Shown piece after piece: positions 1 to 9,059 of a stretch of 64,000 nt of DNA. The position numbers and the translations under genes are program-made. The notes beneath the pieces were generated by a model. It was not told where the DNA came from, did no database searches, and was given only the letters and a program-made list of their open reading frames with translations. The stretch is from positions 1-64,000 of the forward strand of contig JAGPYM010000038.1 of the NCBI GenBank assembly GCA_020736575.1. Direction: 5' to 3'. Numbering within the stretch: the first letter of the stretch is position 1; each line of letters starts with the position of its first letter. Source of the DNA: Thelonectria olida. Lineage: Eukaryota; Ascomycota; Sordariomycetes; Hypocreales; Nectriaceae.

Positions 1-1353
1 GCGATCCTAGAGGACCATGTCTACTTTTGCCACAAAGGCTTATCGGTTATATTGCTCAACGGTATGACTGCGGTATCAAGCAATCATGCGCGTTGCAAAA
101 GCCCTCATGAAGTCACTCAAGCACTATTCGGGTGTAACGATGGCCGACTGCGAGGCCCATGGGAAAATAAACCATTCCGGAAGCTTCATAAATGGATATG
201 TGCCGCTTTGCGGCAGTTTCCAGCAGAGCGTAGACTCCCGCAGGAATTTGCACGTCGACTTCAGCTTTACCTTTTTGCCTACCACTGGGTATTACCATAC
301 CCTTCGCCGGGAGGGCTAGCAACGAGAGCAAAAGATGGCAAACGCTAGTGGTTTTCGATAGACATCCAGGCCGAAAATGGAAGCGCGGTAGAAGACGCTT
401 TCCCGGAAATTGGTGCTGGGCGAGAACCCAGTGGCGGTCGGGGCATCCTGCGCCCCTCCCTTAATACCTTCGTTGGACTCAGGTGCAATGGCACTCGTGG
501 ATCGACCGCAAGCTCGGCCAAGCACTATCAGACGGAGTCTGGGAGCACCATTGTGATCAGGAGAGTTTCACATCTGACTCGATGAAGCAGCCAGGTGAGA
601 TACGGCGCAATCCTTTACGAAGAACTCGCCAGTTATCGTTCAAGGCTTAGGAGACGCAAATTCTCTTTCGACAGATGTAGCTGGTGTTGATAGCGAATCG
701 CACACCTCTACATGATGATACTACATCGAATATCTCGACATGACCGCGGCCCTGATCCCAAGTCAACTGCAAACCAACGTTAGATTTCAGATAGCCCAAC
801 GGATCGAGCAGCGTATGGAGACTTGAAACGATACGCGAAGATGTAGTGGGCTATGGCACACCGCCGCCAGCTATGCAACCGCAACTTGCCCCAAGACTGC
901 CACTAGCTAATCAACTAGACCTCGCTCCATGCTCGCTGCCAGCTTAAAGACCACTCTAACTAACTGTGCGCATACATTACACAACTTGCACCGGTCAACG
1001 GTCATCTCGACTCACAGAACATAGCAGCCGGTTAAGACGCAAATGAGGTCGACCTGCCAAGTACGCAAATCGAGAGGAGAAGGCGGCCCTCAATACTGCC
1101 TGGAGACGAGTCCAAAGACAACAAAAGGCATTCGAGCGACGCGTAGAGGAATTTAGTCAGTTCTGCCAGATCACCAGAGGGGTGTGATGAACATGAACGA
1201 TAACAACCCTAGAAATGCCGACCAATCGATGCTTTGAAGTAATGAAAAGAGGTAAATGGAATGGGAAGAAATGAATGATAGTACAGGTTCGAATGCTCAA
1301 AGCTAAAGGGAAGGAAAGGGGAATAGGAAATATCAACATTTGCAAGCTACTAC
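1..1353. other. No recognisable gene; degenerate sequence
   Basis: I see no complete gene here. A short plus-strand open stretch at 1047-1187, ending in TGA, encodes a basic, glutamine-rich helical segment (AKYANREEKAALNTAWRRVQ at its start). It could be the C-terminus of a decayed transposon protein, but I do not recognise the family. Other frames are short and unremarkable. Confidence 0.4.
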
Positions 1354-1375
1354 TAACGTATATGATAAGCGAGTG
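1354..1375 (+). repeat. Left arm of a 22-bp perfect inverted repeat flanking the copia element
   Basis: Positions 1354-1375 begin TAACGTATATGATAAGCGAG, and 18761-18782 are their exact reverse complement. Only 2 bp separate this arm from the 5' LTR and 8 bp separate the other arm from the 3' LTR. The same motif, with small changes, forms the ends of the 24847-25278 element, so the arms are probably the terminal repeats of a TIR element that hosted the copia insertion. Confidence 0.8.
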
Positions 1376-1377
1376 TC

Positions 1378-1528
1378 TGTTGAACAGAAGGCATATGCTG
1401 GGGTGTCACGTGCGCGTCAAGGGTCTTATGATGAACAGCAGATCTTTCAGGGGCAGACACTTAACGAGAACACACAACATGAATACACTGATTTGGGTCA
1501 ATGGACCGAATACACGTACTGTCTGACA
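1378..1528 (+). repeat. Copia 5' LTR (151 bp)
   Basis: It starts TGTTGAACAGAAGG and ends GTCTGACA. It differs from the solo LTR at 26201-26351 at one position but from its own 3' partner at seven. I did not find a convincing tRNA primer-binding site in the bases just after 1528. Confidence 0.93.
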
Positions 1529-1600
1529 ATTAAGAGTCTCAACTGCATCTCAGCGATCCGCGCACCTAGGGACATACGACTTTCGGCCCATTCCATCACG

Positions 1601-2842
1601 ATGTCGACAAGCCAAGCCGAAAGGACCATTGCCTACTCGTCTCCAGAGGACTGGGACACCTGGTCCAACGAGTTCAAAAAGCTGGCACACGCCTACGACC
1701 TGTGGCAGTATATCGACCCGACCGACCGAATCAGATGGCCTCGTCGGCCAGAGCTTCCGGAGATCCGGGACTACCCCAGACAGAGAGACCCTGACGATCC
1801 CGAGAGTGGCACGATGACGCCTGGCTCGGATTACTTACCGCCCCGACGAATTGGAGAGCTCACGACTGAGGGAAAAGCAGAATACGAGCACGATCTCAAG
1901 ATCTACTCCCTGAAAGAGTCGGCATACAGAGAGACCAAGAAACAGGAGCAGAAGCTGGTCGAGTTTGTCCTCAAGACAGTCTCGCCCACGTATCAGAAGA
2001 CCTGCTGCATTACGGGAGACCAGTTGGACAAGTGGTATCAGGAGCTACGAAGATCAGGGGTGGTATATAACGAACGCCTCCGACCGGAAGCGCGCGACAA
2101 GTACCACAAAGCCGTGCAAACAACCCCGAAGATCAACAAGCTCAACGACTGGGTCACTCAGTGGGAGACTACCATGGCCGAAGCGATCAGCAAGAAGGTC
2201 CCTGATGCCCTCGACGCCCAATGCTGGGCAGAAGACCTGAATCGAGCAATGTACCACGTCCTCCCCAGCTGGGCCTCTACGTTCCGACAACATCGACGCC
2301 CCCAAATCCTCAACAATACGCTCAACTACCGGGAGGTAGCTGCCGACATTCGATACGAAGCCAAGATGGCCAACCCTAGCGGAAGGCCGTCAGGAATCAA
2401 GAGGGGTGCCTTCACAGCCACCTACGGCCACACTTGCAAGAACGACAACTCTGCCAATGATGCGGAACCCGACGCCGATACCATTGAAGTCCTGGGAGAC
2501 GCGTCGACATGGAAGGCTGACGTGGCAGTCCAAGGAACTCGAGATACGCGAGGCCGAGGCCGCGGGCGTAGAGGAAGAGAAGGAAGAGGCACATTATCGA
2601 AACGAAAAAGAGCAGAGACAGTCACCAATCCAGACCCCGACGGGCCAACCTGCCGAGGATGCCTCGGTTTCCACGACTGGAAAGATTGTTGGTACCTATT
2701 CCCCGACCAAAGAGCAGAAGGGTGGGAGCCAAGCCAAGGGATGCAACGATTGATAAACGACCGCCTCAAGAAAGATACCGGCCTTGCCGAGGAAGTCAAA
2801 CGGCTCTCCAGGAGGAAGGATAAAGCCACCAAGGATGAGTGA
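1601..2842 (+). CDS. gag: Copia Gag-like protein
   Basis: A 413-residue capsid-type protein from the ATG at 1601 (MSTSQAERTIAYSSPEDWDT). The open frame extends upstream into the LTR, but this is the first ATG that begins a Gag-like N-terminus. The middle is helical and charged, as in copia/UBN2-type Gag. The C-terminal part has a basic GRGRG-type segment and a zinc-knuckle-like CRGCLGFHDWKDC (C-x2-C-x3-H-x4-C) for RNA binding. The frame closes with TGA at 2840-2842, and pol continues in the same frame 12 bases later. Expected role: virus-like particle assembly in the cytoplasm. Confidence 0.85.
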   Translation: MSTSQAERTIAYSSPEDWDTWSNEFKKLAHAYDLWQYIDPTDRIRWPRRPELPEIRDYPRQRDPDDPESGTMTPGSDYLPPRRIGELTTEGKAEYEHDLKIYSLKESAYRETKKQEQKLVEFVLKTVSPTYQKTCCITGDQLDKWYQELRRSGVVYNERLRPEARDKYHKAVQTTPKINKLNDWVTQWETTMAEAISKKVPDALDAQCWAEDLNRAMYHVLPSWASTFRQHRRPQILNNTLNYREVAADIRYEAKMANPSGRPSGIKRGAFTATYGHTCKNDNSANDAEPDADTIEVLGDASTWKADVAVQGTRDTRGRGRGRRGREGRGTLSKRKRAETVTNPDPDGPTCRGCLGFHDWKDCWYLFPDQRAEGWEPSQGMQRLINDRLKKDTGLAEEVKRLSRRKDKATKDE

Positions 2843-2854
2843 CTTGGGCGGGGT

Positions 2855-5800
2855 ATGGCACGCGTCAAGGCGACTTACCTGGTGATGCGCAGCCTTGTCG
2901 CAGCGTTTAACTGTGCCCCCTACCCCCTCAAACACTCTGCCATCCTTGACTCTGGATCGACGATCCACATCTTCAACGAAATATGCAGGTTCCTCGACTA
3001 CCGACCAGCACCTTTTGGAGACTTCGTCTACGCAGGAGACTCCCCAGGGACCATCCACGGATACGGGAACGTGGATATCCGCGTCCAAGGGCCCCAGGGT
3101 CCCTCTATCCTCCGACTCCGCGATGTAGCTCACTGCCGAAACTTCGCCTGCAATATCGTCTCATACCGCCAATTACGGAAAAGGGGCTACTACTGGAACA
3201 CCAAGGGGAACAACAACCACATGCGCAGAAAAGACGACTCCATCCTTTGCACGTTAACCGACAAGTTTGACCAGTACGTGCTAGAGTACATCAACAAGTC
3301 GATGACAGCAGCGGCATTCCTTGCTAGACGGAATCAATACAACTCGTGGACTAAGCGCCCTCCTCGCAGTGGAAACGAAAGCATTTGGCACCTTCGACTT
3401 GGACACCCGGGACCTGAAACACTCAGGCACCTCATGGGTCAATCTCGGGGGGTGAAGATTAAGGGGATTTCCACTGTCGAGTGCGATGCTTGTGGAGTGG
3501 CCAAGGTGAAGCGCCAGGTCCGCCGACAAAGACGAGCTCCACCCGAAAAAGCCGGAATTCGACTCGCTATTGATTTCCACGACGTCGGCGGAGACCCTGA
3601 CTACCCCTCAGCCATGCTGATCACCGATCGGTACTCCGGATATATCTGGGACTATTATCTCCCGGATCGAACAGCACCAACACTTATCAACGCGCTCAAG
3701 CACCTGCTTGGAACACTCGAGCGCCAACTCCAGTGCAGGCCCGAAGTTCTCGAATGTGACAACGAGATCCCAGACAGCCACCAAGTAAGTGACTTCCTAA
3801 GCATTAAAAACGGGATGCGCTTAGAGCCCTCTGCACCATACGCCCAAAGCCAAAATGGCGGCGCAGAGCGCTCAGGGGGTGTGATCAAGGAGAAGGCTCG
3901 TGCAATGAGAGCCGGAGCAAAGTTGCCCTCCTTCCTTTGGGTTGAGATCTGGCGTGCTGCAGTATACCTCTACAATAGGACACCCAAGTACATCTACAAC
4001 TGGAAGACACCATATGAGCGCTTCTACACTTACGTTGCCTTTAGGGACGGCGTGGTTGTCACAGAGCGTAAGCCCGACCAGACACACCTTCGCGTATACG
4101 GTTGTAAGGCCTTTACGATGACGACCGATGCCCTTAAAAAGAAGAACCGACTGCAGCGACTCGAGCCCCGAGGGTGGATAGGATACCTGGTCGGGTACAA
4201 CTCGACAAACATCTACAGGATCTGGAATCCGTTGACCAACAAGGTCATCTCCACTAGAGACGTGATCTTTAACGAGAAGGAAACGTTCTCTGGGGATATC
4301 CAACACCTCAGGGATGACCTGAGAGAGCTCAGCGAAGAAGAACTGAACCAACACCTCACCGAGGCCGAGGTCCCACAGGGATCCAATGTCAATCTGGACG
4401 CCTCAACCCAAGAAGAAGACGAGGAACTCAGCGCCTTGCCAGAGGACCCAGCGTTTGAGCGGGAGGTTGCAAATCATCCACCTGGAGGGTTTGAACGTGA
4501 TCCGGCGATCACGCAGGGTGAGACTGGCAGGACACCAGTCGTAGGAGACCGTAATCGAGAAGAGCCTGACGGGACTGATCACCCCTATACGACCGCTCGA
4601 TTCACTCCCTACCTGACCCCGGAGACTTGCCCTCTACAGCCTGCTGCCCTCTTGGTCGCTGCTATCAGAGAACCTACCTTGAGGAAGGAGGGGGAGGACC
4701 CCCCTCAGTTACGAGCTGCGAAGATGGTGCACGTCCCACCTAGTGCTGGCACTTCCCCGGGCCGAGATGGTGCAAATGGAGCCTCTCGTGTTATCCCAAC
4801 TCCGATCAGTTGCTGGGAGGCCGCTTTTAATGCTGGTCGACTCGCTTCTGTGAAAGGGACATGGGATGGCAAGGTGGTGAGTAAGCGGAAGCTCGAGAAG
4901 CAGGCGAGCTCGGCCGGCTGCCACCCTGATAGCGGAGAACCTCAGTCCACGGGAAATCACAGGAGATCTGCTAAGCTGACGGACTCTTCCCATAATAGAA
5001 CTCAGTCTGCGAAGCTGACAGACTTATGTAACGCTAGGTGCCAGATACACCGGCGAGATATGCCAGCATTGCCAAAGAGACATAAAGACCTCAAGAGCCA
5101 TCCACTAGGTGACTTATTCCGCGAGGCAGAAAAGACTCATCTTCAGAGCCATAAGGAGATGCGCTCCTGGCGTGAGGTTCAGAGACAAGATGCTGCAATC
5201 GAGGAGTTGCTGGACTGCATGTGGGTCTACGTGTACAAGTTCGACAAGCATGGGTGGTTCACCAAGGGCAAGGCCCGCCTGGTCGTACGAGGTGACCAGC
5301 AGGCCAAGTCAACTCACGAAGACACCTATGCATCCACACTTGCCGGCAGGTCTTTCCGAACACTGATGGCTATAGCTGCCCGATTCGATCTTGAACTACT
5401 CCAGTATGATGTCGTCAACGCCTTTGTCAATGCTGAACTGAAGCAGGATGTCTATATGCGGATGCCACCAGGCCACCGGAGGCCCGGCCTGATTCTCAAG
5501 CTCCAGAAGGCCCTGTATGGCCTGCGCCAGTCACCACTGCTTTGGCAGAAGGAATTGACTGCCACCCTCACGAATCTCGGATTCAAGCCTGTGCCTCACG
5601 AACCATGCTGCCTCTTGAAAGGGGGAATAATGGTCTTCTTCTATGTGGACGACCTTATCGTCGCCCACGAGAAGATGAATCAAGAGATGGTCGGCTGGAC
5701 AATAGGCAAGCTTCGAGAGAGGTATCAACTCTCGGGGGGTGAGCCGTTACAGTGGTTTCTCGGGATCGAAGTAATCCGCGACCGGAGCCAACGCTTGATC

Positions 5801-6087
5801 TGGCTCTCGCAGTCGTCCTTTGTTGATAAGATCATCAACCATTTCGGAGTTCAAGGAGGGAAGGATCCTCCCACACCAATGGCCACCAAGGAGCTGCTTC
5901 CCAACGAAGAGCGAGCCTCAGCAGCGTCAACACAGCAGTACCAACGCCAGACTGGTTCAGTACTATACCTAGCAGTGATCACCCGGCCGGATATCGCCTT
6001 CGCCGTATCCCGGCTTTGCCGATTCAATATGAACCCGAGCGATGAGCATCACAAGGCTGTAGATCACCTACTCCGGTACCTTCGGAC
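2855..6087 (+). pseudogene. pol: Copia Pol, 5' part: protease, integrase, reverse transcriptase (split by hAT)
   Basis: From the ATG at 2855: an aspartic protease motif (ILDSGSTIHIFN, near residue 30), a GAG-pre-integrase zinc motif (HLRLGHP and CDAC, about 175-215), an integrase core with D (AIDFHD), D (ECDNEIPD) and E (GGAERSGGVIKEKARAM), then reverse transcriptase with YDVVNAFVNAELKQDVYM and the catalytic FYVDDLIV. The frame is open until the hAT insertion at 6088 and reads eight codons into the transposon before stopping. The missing end is at 17915-18575. The two parts join in frame (3,894 nt, 1,297 residues) once the hAT and one CTTCGGAC copy are removed. Pol carries no other visible lesion. 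Confidence 0.92.
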
Positions 6088-6604
6088 CAGTGATCGGAAT
6101 GGTCTGGTATAAGTTGGTATTGGTATGGTATATACCGCCAAGACTTGGTATGGTTTGAAGAAATCTCAATACCATGGTATTTGTTGGACTCTCGAGGGGT
6201 CAGTGTGTGGTCCGAGTTAGGTAGTTCAATAAAAGTAAAATTAGTAATATCAGGGGCCTAAAATCAGGCTATTCAATTGATCAAAATGGTCCTCTTGATG
6301 ACCTGTTCCAAGTGATGATCCTGATGATGTTCTCTCCCAGTTCGAGGGAGCGGGATTCCGCATTTCCCCTCTTTTCTAGGTCACATGCCAAGGCTCTAGC
6401 CTGTTTCGTCTGACAGTATTACCGGTATACCAAGTCATACCGGTAAGGCTAAAATAGGCTAAAAATAGGGCGAGTTGGTGGCGCTAGGCGGCTGGGTTAT
6501 GGACTAAACTGGCTAGCGCCTCCTCAAGGTCAAAATTTTCTCGACTTGGAACTTATAATCCTACGACGCATAGTTAACCCATTTACGGTATTAAGGTATT
6601 ACCT

Positions 6605-8920
6605 ATGGAATCTCCAGTTCCAACCTCGCCGTCCTCTTTGGCTACAGGTTCAACCCCATTATCCTTCAAGACTCCTACACCATCGCCTGCTCCCACACTA
6701 CCTGTCTCGACGCCATCACCTGCTCCTCTTCAGTATCCCGAGCCTCCGGACGAATTCGTACAAGACAACATCACGTACTTGAACCGTGCAAAGACCACAA
6801 AGAAGGCAGCCCGTCTAGGCTCATCACATGTATGGAAGTATGGTCTTCGCTACATCCGAGACAGTGATAAGAAAGAGGTGTACTACTGCCACGAGTGTGC
6901 AGCCGGAAAGCATAAGCAAGAGCTTTTTATTATCAACGGCACGTCTAGAGTGAGAAACCATCTTGAACAGAAGCACCAGATCGATCCCCAGAGTGGTGTC
7001 AAGAAACATAGTCCGACACGGAAGTCTGTACTGGAGCAGCAGAGGAGCGCGGCTGCTACCAATACCTTCTTCTGGAAAGACTCAATTGAAAAGTTCAAAG
7101 AGCTCCTAGTTCGTTGGATCGTGTATTGCCACATTGCTTTCTTTCAATTGGAAAACCAGTATTTCCGAGAACTATTATGTTTTTTGAATCCGGCACTTCT
7201 CAGCCATCTCCCAAAGGCAGCGAAAACCATCCGAAGGTGGGTTATGGACGCCTTTCGGTCGAAAAAGCAACGGCTCAGGGAGGACCTCCGGCAGGCGCGG
7301 AGTAGAATCTCCATTTCCTTTGATCTCTGGACTTCGCCAAACCCTTACGCTGTTCTTGGGGTTATCGCCATGTGGATCGACACTACCGGCAAGCGACAAA
7401 CTACCGTCTTGGGTATACGACGTGTGTACGGCGAACACACAGGCGAGAATATTGGGTCAGTTATTCTTGATTTGCTAAGAGAATATGATGTTGGCGGAGA
7501 TCAGATTGGGTACTTCATGCTGGACAATGCCTCGTCGAATGATACCGCTGTTGAGTTCATACTCAGTGAGCTCTGCCCATGGATGACACCAAAGCAACGC
7601 CGCCATCGCCGGCTTCGTTGCTTGGGCCATATTATCAATCTCTGCTGCCAGGCATTCCTCATGGGTCGGGACTGTGAAAAGTATCTAGCGAAGCTCGAAA
7701 AGCACTATCAACGCGGAGACTATATGAAGGTGGAAGAGCTCTGGAAAAAATTTGGGTGTTTAGGTCGGCTTCACAACCTCGTACGATACATTAGGCTTAC
7801 CCCGCAACGCCGTGAGGAGTTTGCTGCAATAATTATCGGTGGAGATCTCGCCGAATTCGATAGGCTCGAGCTTATCCAGAACAACTCTACACGCTGGAAT
7901 TCGTGGTTTCATTCAATTACACGGGCATTGAATGTTCGGGAACGTTTGGAGATCTTCTCAGCCCGCCATGTACCTGGGAAAGGCTCTCGTGGGATTGCGA
8001 ACTTCAAACATGATGGACAGCACTGGTTCGAGCTTGAAAAGATTGAGCTTGCTCTGAAGGACTTCTACGCCGCAACGTTGCTCTCTGAGGGCAAAAAGAC
8101 ATCGCTCGCCGACTGGTTTTCAACCTTGGACTGCCTTCTTCGAGAAATAAATGAGACAAAGGATCACTACGATAATATCGATACCGAAGACGACAATAAT
8201 TTCACATGGGAATACCTTCGGGGTTGCGCAGATGCTGCGTGGTCAAAATGCGAGGAGTATTACAACAACCAGCAGCTGAACTGGCAGAATCGATTTCCTG
8301 GGGATACTGATCTTCCACCAGCTTACTATGCAGCTCAAATACTCGACCCATATCGAAAGTGGGCATGGTTCAGGCAAGAATGGGTTCTCCAAGCCGGCAA
8401 AGAAAAGCAGAAGTGGTTTGATAACGCACAATCGGCAGTAAAGCAGCTCTGGGAGACGGAGTATAAGGGAAGGTACCCCGTTGAGATGCTACCCCCACCA
8501 GTCAGAAAGGAGAGAGATCCTGACCCAGCATTTGATCGCCAGAGGGAACACAAGCGTATTCGAATGGACGCTCCGGTCTCTGCAGCTGATTTGTATGAAC
8601 AATACATTTCCACCGACCGGCTTCATGACGATGAGGCAGGTTGTGATGAGGCCATTGCGTACTGGCTATCCCGTTATGACTCCCAAAGAGATCTCGCTCG
8701 CTTCGCTCTGGATCTGTTTGCAATCTCGCCCATGTCGGATGAGTGCGAACGCCTTTTCAGCAGTGCAAAGCTTACTATAGTTGATCGCCGTGGGAGGCTG
8801 AAGGCAGATATTATAGAGGCCTGTGAGTGTCTCCGGGCTTGGTATGGAAAGCCCCGGGTTGAGGAGAACAATGATAGTGAGGACAGTGAGAATGACGACG
8901 ATTGGGTCACTAGCCAGTAG
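6605..8920 (+). CDS. hAT family transposase
   Basis: A 771-residue transposase with no visible break. The N-terminus is Pro/Ser-rich, then a BED-type zinc finger (CHECAAGKHKQE ... VRNHLEQKH, about residues 75-125). The RNase H-like core has candidate catalytic residues in SFDLWTS and YFMLDNASSND, a CLGHIINLCC segment, and the C-terminal hAT dimerisation region around SPMSDECERLFSSAKL, which supplies the acidic ERLFS residue. It should bind the CAGTG ends and cut and paste the element. With undamaged terminal repeats on both sides the element may still be mobile, although it now carries two passengers. Confidence 0.93.
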   Translation: MESPVPTSPSSLATGSTPLSFKTPTPSPAPTLPVSTPSPAPLQYPEPPDEFVQDNITYLNRAKTTKKAARLGSSHVWKYGLRYIRDSDKKEVYYCHECAAGKHKQELFIINGTSRVRNHLEQKHQIDPQSGVKKHSPTRKSVLEQQRSAAATNTFFWKDSIEKFKELLVRWIVYCHIAFFQLENQYFRELLCFLNPALLSHLPKAAKTIRRWVMDAFRSKKQRLREDLRQARSRISISFDLWTSPNPYAVLGVIAMWIDTTGKRQTTVLGIRRVYGEHTGENIGSVILDLLREYDVGGDQIGYFMLDNASSNDTAVEFILSELCPWMTPKQRRHRRLRCLGHIINLCCQAFLMGRDCEKYLAKLEKHYQRGDYMKVEELWKKFGCLGRLHNLVRYIRLTPQRREEFAAIIIGGDLAEFDRLELIQNNSTRWNSWFHSITRALNVRERLEIFSARHVPGKGSRGIANFKHDGQHWFELEKIELALKDFYAATLLSEGKKTSLADWFSTLDCLLREINETKDHYDNIDTEDDNNFTWEYLRGCADAAWSKCEEYYNNQQLNWQNRFPGDTDLPPAYYAAQILDPYRKWAWFRQEWVLQAGKEKQKWFDNAQSAVKQLWETEYKGRYPVEMLPPPVRKERDPDPAFDRQREHKRIRMDAPVSAADLYEQYISTDRLHDDEAGCDEAIAYWLSRYDSQRDLARFALDLFAISPMSDECERLFSSAKLTIVDRRGRLKADIIEACECLRAWYGKPRVEENNDSEDSENDDDWVTSQ

Positions 8921-9059
8921 TATAATACATTTTCTTTCGTCCTTCTATAGCTTTTCAGCATCGTTCTTGGCAGTCTTAACAGTCTTGGCATCCTTAATGG
9001 TATTATTGGTCTTACCGGTAATACCATACCGGTTATTATGTAAGCAGCTGGTATGGTAT

